From assembly GCA_963772595.1 (NCBI GenBank), contig CAVYXZ010000004.1, positions 5,815 through 69,814 on the forward strand: DNA of 64,000 nucleotides, in the 5' to 3' direction. This document shows positions 1 to 8,497 of the stretch, piece by piece (position 1 is the first letter of the stretch; every line of letters begins with the position of its first letter). Made by a program: the position numbers and the translations under genes. Origin of the DNA: CAVYXZ01 sp963772595 (GTDB taxonomy: Bacteria > Chloroflexota > Anaerolineae > Aggregatilineales > Phototrophicaceae). The notes beneath the pieces are model-generated. The model worked only from the letters and a program-made list of their open reading frames with translations. It did not search any database and was not told where the DNA came from.

Positions 1-435
1 ACGCGCGGCGAAGGCTTCGGCGCTGAGGTCAAGCGGCGCATCATGATCGGTACCTACGCGCTCTCAGCGGGCTATTACGATGCCTACTATGGCAAGGCAC
101 AGGCGGTGCGCACGCTCATCAAGCAGGACTTCGACCGGGCCTTCGAGCAGGTCGATGTGATCGCCGCGCCGGTCGCCCCGTCCACTGCCTTCGAGATCGG
201 TGCCAACACCGACGACCCACTGCAAATGTATCTACAAGATGTCTTCACGCTGCCCGCCTCGCTGGCTGGCGTGCCCGCCATGAGCCTGCCCTGCGGTTTC
301 GACCAGCAGAACCTGCCCATCGGCCTGCAATTGATCGCCCCGGCCTTCGAGGAAGCCCGATTGCTGCGCGCGGGCCAGGTCTATGAGCAGGCCACCGACT
401 GGCATACCCGGCAGCCCGCACTGCTCAACCAGTAA
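1..435 (+). CDS. gatA: Asp-tRNA(Asn)/Glu-tRNA(Gln) amidotransferase subunit A, C-terminal part
   Basis: This is the tail of the amidase subunit that hydrolyses glutamine and supplies ammonia for transamidation of mischarged Asp-tRNA(Asn)/Glu-tRNA(Gln) in the cytoplasm. The frame is open at base 1, so the Ser-Ser-Lys catalytic core lies outside the window. The visible family tail includes FGAEVKRRIMIGTYALS, GYYDAYYGKA, DVIAAPVAPSTAF, PAMSLPCG and IGLQLIAPAF, and ends at a TAA at 433-435. The protein is cut by the window edge, not by a mutation. A related amidase of the same signature family is possible, but the GTYALSAGYYDAYY stretch is characteristic of GatA. Confidence 0.92.
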   Translation, partial: TRGEGFGAEVKRRIMIGTYALSAGYYDAYYGKAQAVRTLIKQDFDRAFEQVDVIAAPVAPSTAFEIGANTDDPLQMYLQDVFTLPASLAGVPAMSLPCGFDQQNLPIGLQLIAPAFEEARLLRAGQVYEQATDWHTRQPALLNQ

Positions 436-474
436 ATCCGGTATAATGCAAGCAGTGAGAAAAAAGGGCGCAGC

Positions 475-1033
475 ATGACCGTTCATGAACCCTCTATCAC
501 CGTCGAAGAGTTTGACGCCTGGGCACTCGAACAAGAGGCACTGTTTGAATACATCGCAGGAAGGGTGGTCGAGAAAGTGGCGAGCAATCCACAGGCTTCG
601 CAGATCGCCGCACGCTTCGCCCGCTATTTTGATGCTGTTTGTCGAATACGAGCAGGACCTGGGCGCGGTCACGGGTGCGGACGGTGGCTACATGGTGTTG
701 GGCGACCGCTATATCCCCGATGTGGCCTATATCCATAAATCAAAGCGCATCGTCCGGCGCGGCTATAATCCCGACCCGCCCGACATTGTGGTCGAGGTCA
801 TCTCTGCTGACGAGGAACGCCGTTCGGATCGGCTGCGCGAAATGGACGATTTGCTCATCAAAGTCAGCAACTATCTGGCGGCAGGTATCGAAGTTTGGAT
901 CGCAGACCCTGAGAAGCAAACGCTGACCGTCCACCAACCGGGGCAAAAGGTCAGCATCCTCAGCAGCACAGACACGCTCACCAGCGACCGCCTGCCCGGC
1001 TTCGCACTTGAACTGGCGAAGGTGTTCCGCTAA
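475..1033 (+). pseudogene. Uma2-family (PD-(D/E)XK-like) endonuclease, interrupted by a +1 frame break
   Basis: Uma2 proteins have a restriction-endonuclease-like fold; their cellular role is mostly unknown. The N-terminal half (ATG 475; SITVEEFDAWALEQEALFEY, GRVVEKV) is in frame 1. The C-terminal half (FVEYEQDLGAVTGADGGYMV, YIPDVAYI, PPDIVVEVISADE, KVSNYLAAGIEVWIADPE) is in frame 2. The halves join cleanly if one T of the TTTT run at 627-630 is removed, giving ARYLMLFVEYEQ. The core acidic residues (DVAYI and the E of VVEVIS) are present in the second half. Length after repair, about 185 residues, is normal for the family. It is either a recent pseudogene or a sequencing error; the intact remainder favours the latter. 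Confidence 0.8.
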
Positions 1034-1036
1034 ACC

Positions 1037-1861
1037 ATGAAGGACCCGCAGCGCTTTTATGCTGAGCAGGTCTGGCCGCAGATGCCAGAGGAGCTTAAGG
1101 CCGGGCTGGTCGCGCGCTATCCCAATGTGCGGCTGAACGCCGAAGCCGGTTTCCAGCCGCTGGCCGAGATTCCCACCTGTATGCTGATCGGCCTGACCGG
1201 AACCGGCAAATCGACCGCACTCAAGGCACTGGACGCGCTGCGACAGTCCGGCAGCGTGCAGTACTGCGACGACATCCCCAGCCGCCGCGCTTTAGCTGAT
1301 TGGGTGCTCGTCCCGGCAGCACAGGTGATCGGCGGAGAGCCGGTCGTCCCGGTGATTGAGCGCACCGAGCGTTTTCGCCTGACACGCCGTTTCGCCCAGG
1401 AGATCGAGCCGGGCGGCTCGGCGGCGGTCTACGGTTGGCTGCACTATCGCGGCAGCGGCCCCCTGCTCTCCGAAGCGCTGCGCGGCCCACGTGAGATCGC
1501 CTATGCCCTGGCCCATTATCCGCACTGGTACATGGTCGAACTCTGGGTGGACCCGGTGATCCGCCTCCAGCGTCTCAGCCAACGCCGCGACGCCTTCGAT
1601 CAGGTCGATACAGCCGGCGCACCAGCCGATCTGGACTTTCTGCCACCGGAACAGCGTGCTACGGTCGAAACCATGCTGGCCGCCGGCAGCATCAGCCTGG
1701 ACGCGCTCGTCACTGCTCGTACAGAGGCCGAAAGCTACGGCAGCGAACCCTATGACCGGCACAACCGGACTGAGCACTATCGCTGCATTGTCATCGACGA
1801 GCTGGAACCGGAGGACGTGGCCGGGAAGATCGCGCAGTCGCTGAAGGCCCCCTGCCCATGA
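1037..1861 (+). CDS. P-loop NTPase-like protein of unknown function
   Basis: A 274-residue soluble protein with a Walker A motif near residues 51-60 (IGLTGTGKST), placed after a short N-terminal segment as in nucleoside/nucleotide kinases and Zeta-toxin-like P-loop proteins. A later YDRHNRTEHYRCIVIDELEP segment follows a charged helical region. I do not recognise the family. It starts 3 bases after the Uma2 stop and its TGA overlaps the next start (ATGA at 1858-1861), so it is probably cotranscribed with the enolase-superfamily gene. A small-molecule kinase is the simplest guess, but no substrate can be read from the sequence. Confidence 0.6.
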   Translation: MKDPQRFYAEQVWPQMPEELKAGLVARYPNVRLNAEAGFQPLAEIPTCMLIGLTGTGKSTALKALDALRQSGSVQYCDDIPSRRALADWVLVPAAQVIGGEPVVPVIERTERFRLTRRFAQEIEPGGSAAVYGWLHYRGSGPLLSEALRGPREIAYALAHYPHWYMVELWVDPVIRLQRLSQRRDAFDQVDTAGAPADLDFLPPEQRATVETMLAAGSISLDALVTARTEAESYGSEPYDRHNRTEHYRCIVIDELEPEDVAGKIAQSLKAPCP

Positions 1862-2943
1862 CGCCCACCATTACCCGGCTCAGCAGCCAGCCGCACAATC
1901 TACCGCTGAAAAGCGCGCTCAGTTGGGGCAAAGGCCACCGGCTGGAACGGCTCAATCACGTGCTGGTCCGCGTTGAACTCAGCGACGGCGCGGTTGGTAT
2001 CGCAGAAGCGCCGCCCCGGCCCAGCATCTATGGCGAGACGCCGGAGTCGATTGCGGCGATCATCGCCCAGGATTGCAGCGATCTGCTGATCGGCCAGCCC
2101 GTCGGCTCACTGGCGGATATTCAGGCGGCCTGGCAGCGTCTGAGCCTGGTCAAGGCCAACAACACGGCCAAGGGCGCGCTCGATATGGCCCTGCACATGG
2201 CCCTCGCCCAATCCAGCGGCCAATCGCTGGCCTCGCTGCTGAATGTGACCCGCGAGCGCGTGCGCGTCAGCTTTATTCTGGGCACGGGCAGCGACGAGGT
2301 GGTGCTGGATGAAGCGCGCTGGGTCTACGAAGCCGGGGTGCGCGTGCTCAAGGTCAAGGTTGGCAAGGATGTCGCCCGCGAAAAAGCGCAGATCGCCCAG
2401 ATTCGCCAGCGGTACCCGGAGATGGACCTCTACGCCGACGCCAACCAGTGCTACAGCGCCGAGGAAGCGCGCCGCTATCTGCCCGAACTGGCCGAACTCG
2501 GCATTCAATGGTGCGAGGAACCGCTGCCCGTGCAGCAGATCGCGCAGCGGGCGGCCCTGCGCGCCGAAGGTCTCATGCCCTTGATCGCCGACAATTCGGC
2601 CTTCACCCAGACGGACCTCGAACGCGAACTGGCCTTCGACACCTTCGACGTGCTCAACATCAAGACGGCGCGTAACGGCTTCACCGAAGCGGCGGCGATG
2701 GCTGCGCAAGCGACAGCGACAGGCAAGGGCCTGATGGTCGGCTCGCAGGCCGGGTCGCTGCTGGGCTGTCTGCACGCCCTGACTTTCGCGGGCCGGGCCG
2801 AGGTCGAATACCCTACCGAGGGGACCTTCTTCCTCAAAGTGGACGAAACCTACGATTTGTCCATTCACGACGGGACTATTCTGATGGCCGATGTCGAAGC
2901 GCAATTGCACGAAGCGGCGATTTCCGCCACAATACAGGCATGA
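1858..2943 (+). CDS. Enolase-superfamily enzyme of the muconate-lactonizing subgroup (dipeptide epimerase / OSBS-like)
   Basis: Members abstract the proton alpha to a carboxylate using a Lys pair and a divalent metal. The 361-residue protein has an N-terminal capping domain and a TIM barrel with the full MLE-subgroup set: K165/K167 (LKVKVG), metal ligands D194 (YADANQ), E220 (WCEEPLP) and D245 (IADNS), and K269 (NIKTAR). This is the Lys-Lys arrangement of muconate cycloisomerase, o-succinylbenzoate synthase and L-Ala-D/L-Glu epimerase, distinct from the His-base enzyme at 37.6 kb. It overlaps both neighbours by 4 bases (ATGA at each end), so it sits inside a translationally coupled operon. 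The substrate cannot be decided; no menaquinone genes are adjacent. Confidence 0.82.
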   Translation: MTPTITRLSSQPHNLPLKSALSWGKGHRLERLNHVLVRVELSDGAVGIAEAPPRPSIYGETPESIAAIIAQDCSDLLIGQPVGSLADIQAAWQRLSLVKANNTAKGALDMALHMALAQSSGQSLASLLNVTRERVRVSFILGTGSDEVVLDEARWVYEAGVRVLKVKVGKDVAREKAQIAQIRQRYPEMDLYADANQCYSAEEARRYLPELAELGIQWCEEPLPVQQIAQRAALRAEGLMPLIADNSAFTQTDLERELAFDTFDVLNIKTARNGFTEAAAMAAQATATGKGLMVGSQAGSLLGCLHALTFAGRAEVEYPTEGTFFLKVDETYDLSIHDGTILMADVEAQLHEAAISATIQA

Positions 2944-3786
2944 GCGACGAACACGATCTCGAAAACAATGAGCCATTAGAAGATGGCGAGTCCGGCGACG
3001 AACTGCGTTATGCACCGCGCGCTGAGTCTCAGGATGTAGACGAAGTCGTCGAGGAACGCGAGCTGATCTTCGCCGAGGACGAAGCGCGCGACGAGCCGAT
3101 GAGCTTCGCACCGGAACTGGATCTCGACGCGGCGCTGGCGGCGGTCTCCACACTGGACGATATGCTGGCCGAGCAGGAAGCGGCGGAACAGGCCGAAATC
3201 GCGCGCCAGGAAGCCGAACTTGAAGCCGAGCGCGAACGAGCCGCCCGCATGGAGCGCCCGGAACTCTTCTTCCCCATGCCGCCTATGCTGGACATGCAGC
3301 GCGGACGACATCGATTCGGTGATCCCGGCGCTGGCGCTGATCGTCGTCGGCATCTGGCTCACCTTTACGCTGACGACCGGCGCGGCCCTTTCGACCCCGC
3401 TGCTGCTGGCCGCCCTGGTAGGCACGACAGCATTGGCTTTCTTCGCGCGCTGGCTGGCCGCCGGACGCTGGGCGGTGGGGGCGCTCTTCTTCGCGCTGCT
3501 GATCCTGCTCACGGGTGGAGTCGCGGCGCTGCTTACGATGAACGGCCTGCTGATGCAGGGCTGGCCGCTGCTGCTGACCGGGCCGGGACTGGCCTGCCTG
3601 CTCACGGCGCTGCTGGCGGCGGAACGGCGTTTGATCCTGCCGGGATTGGCACTGTGTGTCAGCGGATTGGCCTCGCTCCTGCTGACCTATAACGTCCTGC
3701 CGCAGGCAACTCTGGCCGCACTCTGGCCTGCCGCCCTGGTGATCCTGCTGGCTCTGTTCTTCTTGCCCAGCTTCGCCCGCCGCTGA
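2940..3786 (+). CDS. Acidic coiled-coil protein with C-terminal membrane domain (reading frame broken)
   Basis: The N-terminal ~120 residues are strongly acidic (DLENNEPLEDGESGDE) and end in a charged helix (EAELEAERERAARMER). The rest is a hydrophobic domain with about six membrane spans (IPALALIVVGIWLTFTLTTG, LLLAALVGTTALAFFARW, ALFFALLILLTGGVAAL and others). The two halves are in different frames. They join if one G is removed from the GG at 3303-3304, reading MLDMQRDDIDSVIPALAL. The start ATG overlaps the stop of the enolase-superfamily gene and the stop lies 4 bases before the glycosyltransferase. Function unknown; no family recognised. The frame break resembles the others in this window and may be a sequencing error. 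Confidence 0.7.
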
Positions 3787-3790
3787 GCCT

Positions 3791-4888
3791 ATGCGCATCG
3801 CCATTGATGCCAGCCGCACGACCGTCCCGCGCCTCACCGGCACCGAATATTACAGCCTCGCCCTGACTCGCGCGCTGATTGCGCTTGACTGCCCGCACGA
3901 CTTTCACCTTTATTTCCGCGATCTTCCGCCGCCGGATTTGTTCCCGCAGTCGGATCGTGTTCATACCCATGTCGTCCCCATGCGCCGCCTGTGGACTCAC
4001 GCCCGTTTCGCAATGGCGATAACGCTCAGCCGCCCGGATGTCGTCTTCGTCCCGGCGCATACCCTGCCCTTCATATTCCTGGGCCGCTCGGTCGTCACTG
4101 TGCATGACCTGGGCTTTCGCTACTTTCCCGAAGCGCACACACGCACGCAGCGCTATTACCTCGACCTGACCACCGGCTACAGCGCCCAGCGTGCGCATAC
4201 CGTCCTGGCCGACAGCGAGGCTACCGCGCAGGATCTGGCAAGCATCTACCACATCGCACCGGAGAAAATCCGCGTCGTCTATCCGGGTGTGGACCCCCTG
4301 CCAGTGAGCAGCCTCAATTCGGTCCGCCTCAAATACGGCCTGCCAGAGCGCTATTTTCTCTTCCTGGGAACACTTCAGCCGCGCAAGAATATCGCCGTCA
4401 TTGTGCAGGCTTACCAGCGCTGGCGGCAGGCCAACCCGGCAGATCAGGATGTGGGGCTGGTCATGGCCGGTAAAGAAGGCTGGCTCTACAACGAACACTG
4501 GGCCAGAGGGATGCCTGGCGTGCGGATCACGGGCTATATCGACGACGAGGACAAAGGCGCACTGTATGCCGGGGCGCTGGGGCTGGTCTTCCCCTCGCTC
4601 TATGAAGGCTTCGGCTTCCCGGTGGTGGAGGCGATGCAGTGCGGTCTGCCGGTCATCACCAGCAGCACGTCGAGCTTGCCCGAACTGGCCGGGGATGCAG
4701 CCCTGCTGGTCGATCCGCTCAACGTCGATGGCATCGCCCAGCACATGACCCAGCTCAGCGCCAATGCCCATCTGCGCGGCCTGCTGCGCGAGAAGGGCTA
4801 TAAGCAGGCGCAGCAGTTTACCTGGGAAAAAGCCGCCGAACAGGTTATGGCTGTGCTAGAGGCGGTTGGCTCCGGCGCTCATCAATGA
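3791..4888 (+). CDS. Glycosyltransferase family 4 (GT-B fold)
   Basis: A cytoplasmic retaining transferase of 365 residues that moves a sugar from an activated donor to a lipid- or polymer-linked acceptor. The N-terminal Rossmann domain starts MRIAIDASRT and has the loop LTGTEYYS. The donor-binding half has FLFLGTLQPRKNI, the characteristic turn before the nucleotide site, followed by ALYAGALGLVFPSLYEGFGF and PVVEAMQCGLPVI, the EX7E-type signature of GT4. It follows the membrane protein by 4 bases. Its 3' end overlaps the convergent GGCT-like gene by 44 bases. The neighbouring GT9-GT26 fusion suggests surface glycan synthesis; the precise sugar is unknown. Confidence 0.9.
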   Translation: MRIAIDASRTTVPRLTGTEYYSLALTRALIALDCPHDFHLYFRDLPPPDLFPQSDRVHTHVVPMRRLWTHARFAMAITLSRPDVVFVPAHTLPFIFLGRSVVTVHDLGFRYFPEAHTRTQRYYLDLTTGYSAQRAHTVLADSEATAQDLASIYHIAPEKIRVVYPGVDPLPVSSLNSVRLKYGLPERYFLFLGTLQPRKNIAVIVQAYQRWRQANPADQDVGLVMAGKEGWLYNEHWARGMPGVRITGYIDDEDKGALYAGALGLVFPSLYEGFGFPVVEAMQCGLPVITSSTSSLPELAGDAALLVDPLNVDGIAQHMTQLSANAHLRGLLREKGYKQAQQFTWEKAAEQVMAVLEAVGSGAHQ

Positions 4889-5345
4889 GATACGGCGTTT
4901 TGATGTCGATGTCGATGCTGCGCAGCCAGGCGATGTAGTCGGCGGGTAGTTTGTGTTCCTCCGCCCCCTCGATCAGCACAGCTCTATACGAACGTGAAGG
5001 CCGCAGCTCCGGCACGCGCTTGTGAATGACCGTATAGACCAGCGCCTCATGAACCTGGCCCTCGGTCGTCTGCACCGGGACATAGCTGTGCTCATAAGCC
5101 ACGTCGAGCGTCTCTTTCTGGTCCAAACTGATGCGGCTCGGCTCGTCAATCTCCCACAGCACACCCCAGACCACCTGACCAGGCGCAGAGACCACATCCG
5201 CCGCCGCCCCGCCCCAGCGCGTTGAGGGCTTGTTGAAGGCCAGCCGGAAATCCGACAGCCGCGCTGCGCCGATGAGGCTGAAGTTTGCACACCATTCAGC
5301 CATGCAGCGGGTCGGCATGTTGCTGCCGTAGGCGAAGTAGTTCAT
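4845..5345 (-). CDS. Gamma-glutamylcyclotransferase-like (AIG2/GGCT fold) protein
   Basis: A 166-residue GGCT-fold protein; family members cyclise gamma-glutamyl amines to 5-oxoproline. It opens with the diagnostic FAYGSNM loop that binds the gamma-glutamyl group. It also carries VVWGVLWEID and DQKETLDVAY, whose Glu is in the position of the catalytic acid. VYTVIHKRVPELRPSRSY and a YIAWLR helix follow, as in the family. The start is ATG at 5345. It is convergent with and overlaps the glycosyltransferase gene by 44 bases. The physiological substrate is not evident; glutathione or small amine turnover are known possibilities. Confidence 0.85.
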   Translation of the reverse strand: MNYFAYGSNMPTRCMAEWCANFSLIGAARLSDFRLAFNKPSTRWGGAAADVVSAPGQVVWGVLWEIDEPSRISLDQKETLDVAYEHSYVPVQTTEGQVHEALVYTVIHKRVPELRPSRSYRAVLIEGAEEHKLPADYIAWLRSIDIDIKTPYLIDERRSQPPLAQP

Positions 5346-5605
5346 GAGCGATTAGCCTTTAGCTGTAAGTACAGATCAAAAGCGTCAGCAAGGGCTTTGA
5401 TGCAAAGCTCGTCTCCCGCCGCCCCCGGTGTTGATTTTCAGTCGCGTCAGCGATCTGTAGCCTGGAGTTTTGCGACGCAAAGGCGGATCAAAAGTACCTG
5501 CTAACTGCGACAAGCAAACGGCTAACAGCTTTTCATCCCAGCCTTATCGAAAGCTTAGATGATTATGTACAATCAGGGCGAGCGCTGCAAAAACAGGATG
5601 GTCTC

Positions 5606-7441
5606 ATGCGGATACTGCTGGTGCAATTGGGCGACATAGGCGATCTGGTGCTGACGACTCCGGCGATTGATGCGCTGCGTGAGGCGCATCCAGACGCCCA
5701 CATCAGCTTGCTGACGACCAGCCACAGTGCCCCGGTGGTCGAGAATCTGAAGCTGCTCAACGAAATCATCACCATCGACCGGCGCGCCTTCAACTCATCC
5801 TGGGCGCTGCTCCAGCCGGAGAACCTGCGGATCATCGTCGGCCTGGGGCATTACGACGTGGTCGTCTATTTTCACCACCTCACCCTGCGGCTGGGGACGC
5901 TCAAGTTCGCTTTGATCGCGCTGGCAACCCGTGCCAGACGGCGCATCGGCATGGATAACGGTCAGGGCTGGTTCCTCACGGAGCGCCTGCTTGACGAGGG
6001 TTTCGGCGCGAAGCATCAGGCGCAGTACTGGCTAGACCTCGTTGGCCCGCTGGGCGCGGAGACGAGACCCCGGCCCGCCATCATCTCCCTGGCCGATTCG
6101 ACTCTGGTTCCGCCAGGCGATAGCAAGCGCGTCGTGATTCACGCAGGCAGCGGCGGTTACAGCATGGCCCGGCGCTGGGACCCGGCAGCCTTCGCCCAAC
6201 TGGCCGATGCCCTCTACACCCAGACCGGCGCGGCGGTGCTGCTGGTCGGCAGCATCAGTGACGACAGCGCAACGGTCAAAGCCGCCATGGACGCCCCGGT
6301 GCAGGATTTCAGCGGCCAGACCACGCTGCCGGAACTCGCCAGCCTGATCGCCGGGGCGGACCTCTTCATCGGCGCGGACAGCGGCGTGATGCATCTCGCG
6401 GCGGCGGCAGGCACCCCTGTGCTGGCGATCTTCGGACCCAGCAACCCCGACGCCTGGGGACCCTGGCAGCCCGGCGGCCAGACTGTGATTCTGCGCAGTG
6501 CGCCGGAATGCAGTCCGTGCAGCTATGTCGGGCATGGCATCGGCCTGCGGGCGGGCTGCGCAGCACGCACCTGTATGCGCATGGTCACGCCGGGGCAGGT
6601 GCTGGAAACAGCGGTCATGATGTTAGGCGGCTACCTGACCGGGACGTCCAGCGAGGCATCCGCCAAAGCTGTGCCCCAGGCATCGACGCAACAGACCGAT
6701 CCCCCGGCCCCCTACAAGCGAATCCGCATCCTGGACCTGCCGGTAGATGCCATCACCTATGCCCAATGGCTGGATCAGATCGCGGATTGGGTAGCGAGCG
6801 AGGGCACACATCACGTCTGCACGGTCAACCCGGAGATGCTCATCATCGCCGGGCACGACCCGAACTTCCGCCACATCCTGCACCGGGCGGATCTCTGTGT
6901 GCCGGACGGCATCGGCCTGCTCTGGGCGGCGCACCAGCAGGGAACACCGCTGCCGGAACGTGTGACCGGCTCTGACGGTCTGCCGATCATCGCGGCGCGC
7001 GCGGCAGAAGCCGGTTGGCGGCTCTTTTTCCTGGGCGCAGGGGTTGGCATAGCCGAAAAAGCGGCAGCGGTGCTGCGCGAGAAACATCCCAACCTGCAAA
7101 TCGTGGGCACCTACAGCGGCAGCCCGGCCCCAGCAGAGGAAGACGCCCTGGTGCAGCGGGTCAATGCCAGCGGCGCGGATTTGCTCTTTGTAGCCTATGG
7201 CGCGCCGGAGCAGGACAAGTGGATCGCCCGTAATCTACCGCGCTTGCAGGTCAAGATGGCGATGGGCGTAGGCGGCGCACTGGATTTTGTCGCCGGAGTC
7301 CTGCCACGCGCTCCCCTATGGATGCAGCGCCTGGGCCTGGAATGGCTGTTCCGCCTCTACTTACAGCCCTGGCGCATCGGGCGGATGCTGCGGCTGCCAC
7401 GCTTCGTGCTGGCGGTTCTGCTTAATCACAGAAGGGATTGA
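5606..7441 (+). CDS. Fused GT9 (heptosyltransferase-type) and GT26 (WecG/TagA/CpsF-type) glycosyltransferase
   Basis: One 611-residue chain holds two transferases usually made separately. Residues 1 to about 345 are GT9: MRILLVQLGDIGDLVLTTPA, VVIHAGSGG, then FIGADSGVMHLAAAAGTPVLAIFGPSNP. A Ser/Thr/Pro-rich linker of about 25 residues follows. Residues from about 372 are GT26: TVNPEMLIIAG, VPDGIGLLWAA, RVTGSDGLP, FVAYGAPEQDKW, GVGGALDFVAG and the amphipathic end WMQRLGLEWLFRLYLQPWRIGRM that docks such enzymes on the membrane. The frame is uninterrupted across the joint. GT26 enzymes usually add ManNAc or glucose to undecaprenyl-linked glycans. The pair may add successive sugars to one lipid-linked glycan. 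Confidence 0.9.
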   Translation: MRILLVQLGDIGDLVLTTPAIDALREAHPDAHISLLTTSHSAPVVENLKLLNEIITIDRRAFNSSWALLQPENLRIIVGLGHYDVVVYFHHLTLRLGTLKFALIALATRARRRIGMDNGQGWFLTERLLDEGFGAKHQAQYWLDLVGPLGAETRPRPAIISLADSTLVPPGDSKRVVIHAGSGGYSMARRWDPAAFAQLADALYTQTGAAVLLVGSISDDSATVKAAMDAPVQDFSGQTTLPELASLIAGADLFIGADSGVMHLAAAAGTPVLAIFGPSNPDAWGPWQPGGQTVILRSAPECSPCSYVGHGIGLRAGCAARTCMRMVTPGQVLETAVMMLGGYLTGTSSEASAKAVPQASTQQTDPPAPYKRIRILDLPVDAITYAQWLDQIADWVASEGTHHVCTVNPEMLIIAGHDPNFRHILHRADLCVPDGIGLLWAAHQQGTPLPERVTGSDGLPIIAARAAEAGWRLFFLGAGVGIAEKAAAVLREKHPNLQIVGTYSGSPAPAEEDALVQRVNASGADLLFVAYGAPEQDKWIARNLPRLQVKMAMGVGGALDFVAGVLPRAPLWMQRLGLEWLFRLYLQPWRIGRMLRLPRFVLAVLLNHRRD

Positions 7442-7443
7442 CA

Positions 7444-7881
7444 ATGGAACCAGACCGCAAAGCTCTGGCTGAGCGCTATTTCCGCGCTGTCTACACCGGA
7501 GATCTGGCCGTCATTGATGATCTGGCGAGCGACGCCATCGTCATCACCTATCCGATTTTCAGCAGCCTCTTCGGCACACCCCTTGTCAGAGGCCGCACGG
7601 CAGTCAAGGAATTTGGCATCCGCTTCAGCAGCCGCTGGGCCGATCCGCAGATCAGCATTCATGAAGCCTTAGCCGAAGGGGACTGTGTCGTGCTGCTGTG
7701 GGATTTTCGGGCGCGCAACCTCGTTCCCATCCAGCCCGGCGATGCGGCCAGCAGGCAGGAACACCGCTGGGGCGGCATTACCTTGTTCCGCTTCGACGAA
7801 ACCGGCAAGATCATCGCGGAGATCGGCGAGGAAAGCGACCCTGGCCCGGTCGCGCGTCTGAGCAGCAGCGGCGCGATTTAG
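7444..7881 (+). CDS. NTF2-like / SnoaL-fold protein
   Basis: A 145-residue alpha+beta-barrel protein with the usual opening helix (LAERYFRAVYTGDLAVID), then VRGRTAVKEFGIRF and CVVLLWDFRARN, followed by the final strands (HRWGGITLFRFDETGKI). This fold is used by small isomerases, polyketide cyclases and many binding proteins, so the fold alone does not give a function. I chose ATG 7444 because GAAGGGA lies about 8 bases upstream; a TTG at 7438 is also in frame. It begins just past the end of the GT9-GT26 gene and overlaps the convergent DinB-like gene by 4 bases. Confidence 0.72.
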   Translation: MEPDRKALAERYFRAVYTGDLAVIDDLASDAIVITYPIFSSLFGTPLVRGRTAVKEFGIRFSSRWADPQISIHEALAEGDCVVLLWDFRARNLVPIQPGDAASRQEHRWGGITLFRFDETGKIIAEIGEESDPGPVARLSSSGAI

Positions 7882-8351
7882 CCGATCCACTCCAGCATCT
7901 GCTGCGGCAGCGGCCTGTTGAGCGCGTGCAGATAGACCACCGCCTTTGCGTAGAAGATCAGCAGCGCCTCACGGTAAATGTGAAGCTGCGTGCGCACGGG
8001 CGCTGGAAAGCCCCGGTCAATGCTGCGCGTCTGGACCTCTTCCTCGGACAGGGCACTAAAGGCCGCGTCCAGGTCAGCATCCAACTGAGCATACCAGGCC
8101 TTCAGTTTATCCACGCTGGTCGCCAATTCGCCATTGACCGGTTTGTAGGCCCAGTCCTGCTTGAAGGTCTTGATGGAGTCGATATAGGACTGCTGCACCT
8201 GGCCGATCTCGACACAAAGCTGGCCGAAGGGCGGATTCGCGCCGGGCAGTTGATAGCACAGATCGGCGTCGCTGAGCATGTCCATCAAGGTATTGCGGAT
8301 CGCCTCCGTCTCGTGCAAAATGTCGAATTCTTGCTTCACAATGCTGTTCAT
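7878..8351 (-). CDS. DinB-superfamily four-helix-bundle protein
   Basis: A 157-residue, mostly helical protein. It has the DinB-like opening helix with a long LHETEAIRNTLMDMLSDADL, a middle helix beginning FGQLCVEIGQVQQSYIDSI, and a last helix HIYREALLIFYAKAVVYLHAL. Family members bind a metal through three His residues and include thiol-S-transferases (bacillithiol/mycothiol type), but here the His triad is incomplete as far as I can see. Start ATG 8351 has GGAGAG upstream. It is divergent from a second DinB-type gene at 8498; the shared upstream region holds two candidate operators. Confidence 0.68.
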   Translation of the reverse strand: MNSIVKQEFDILHETEAIRNTLMDMLSDADLCYQLPGANPPFGQLCVEIGQVQQSYIDSIKTFKQDWAYKPVNGELATSVDKLKAWYAQLDADLDAAFSALSEEEVQTRSIDRGFPAPVRTQLHIYREALLIFYAKAVVYLHALNRPLPQQMLEWIG

Positions 8352-8396
8352 GATTGATTCTCTCCATCATAATTAATCGTTCTCCATACGATCAGA

Positions 8397-8414
8397 ATAG
8401 CACGTTTGTTCTAT
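8397..8414 (-). promoter_or_regulatory. Candidate operator shared with the HD-hydrolase promoter
   Basis: On the minus strand the 18 bases read ATAGAACAAACGTGCTAT. This matches 14 of 18 positions of the palindrome upstream of the HD gene (ATAGAACAAATATTCTAT at 12997-13014). The site overlaps a TATTCT that would be the -10 box of the minus-strand DinB-like gene. A common repressor is an inference from this similarity. Confidence 0.45.
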
Positions 8415-8419
8415 CGCGG

Positions 8420-8437
8420 TAGTGTCAAATGTCACTA
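8420..8437. promoter_or_regulatory. 18-bp palindrome in the divergent DinB-DinB intergenic region
   Basis: The bases TAGTGTCAAATGTCACTA form an inverted repeat in which 16 of 18 positions are symmetrical (arms TAGTGNCA / TGNCACTA). It lies 69 bases upstream of the minus-strand DinB-like start and 61 bases upstream of the plus-strand one. It is a typical dimeric regulator site, and the regulator is unknown. Confidence 0.5.
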
Positions 8438-8497
8438 TCGAGAAACGCCCGTACGCCAAAAGTGTTAGACTGAATACGGTATCAGAAGGAGTGGACG

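Noticed and set aside
2107..3153. A 348-codon minus-strand frame opposite the enolase-superfamily gene
   Set aside because: The plus strand carries all five catalytic residues in order; the minus frame is compositionally typical of a shadow.
5346..5605. Search for a tRNA or small RNA in the 260-base gap before the GT9-GT26 gene
   Set aside because: No cloverleaf or strong hairpin is seen; only a weak TACAAT-type -10 near 5567 could be noted.
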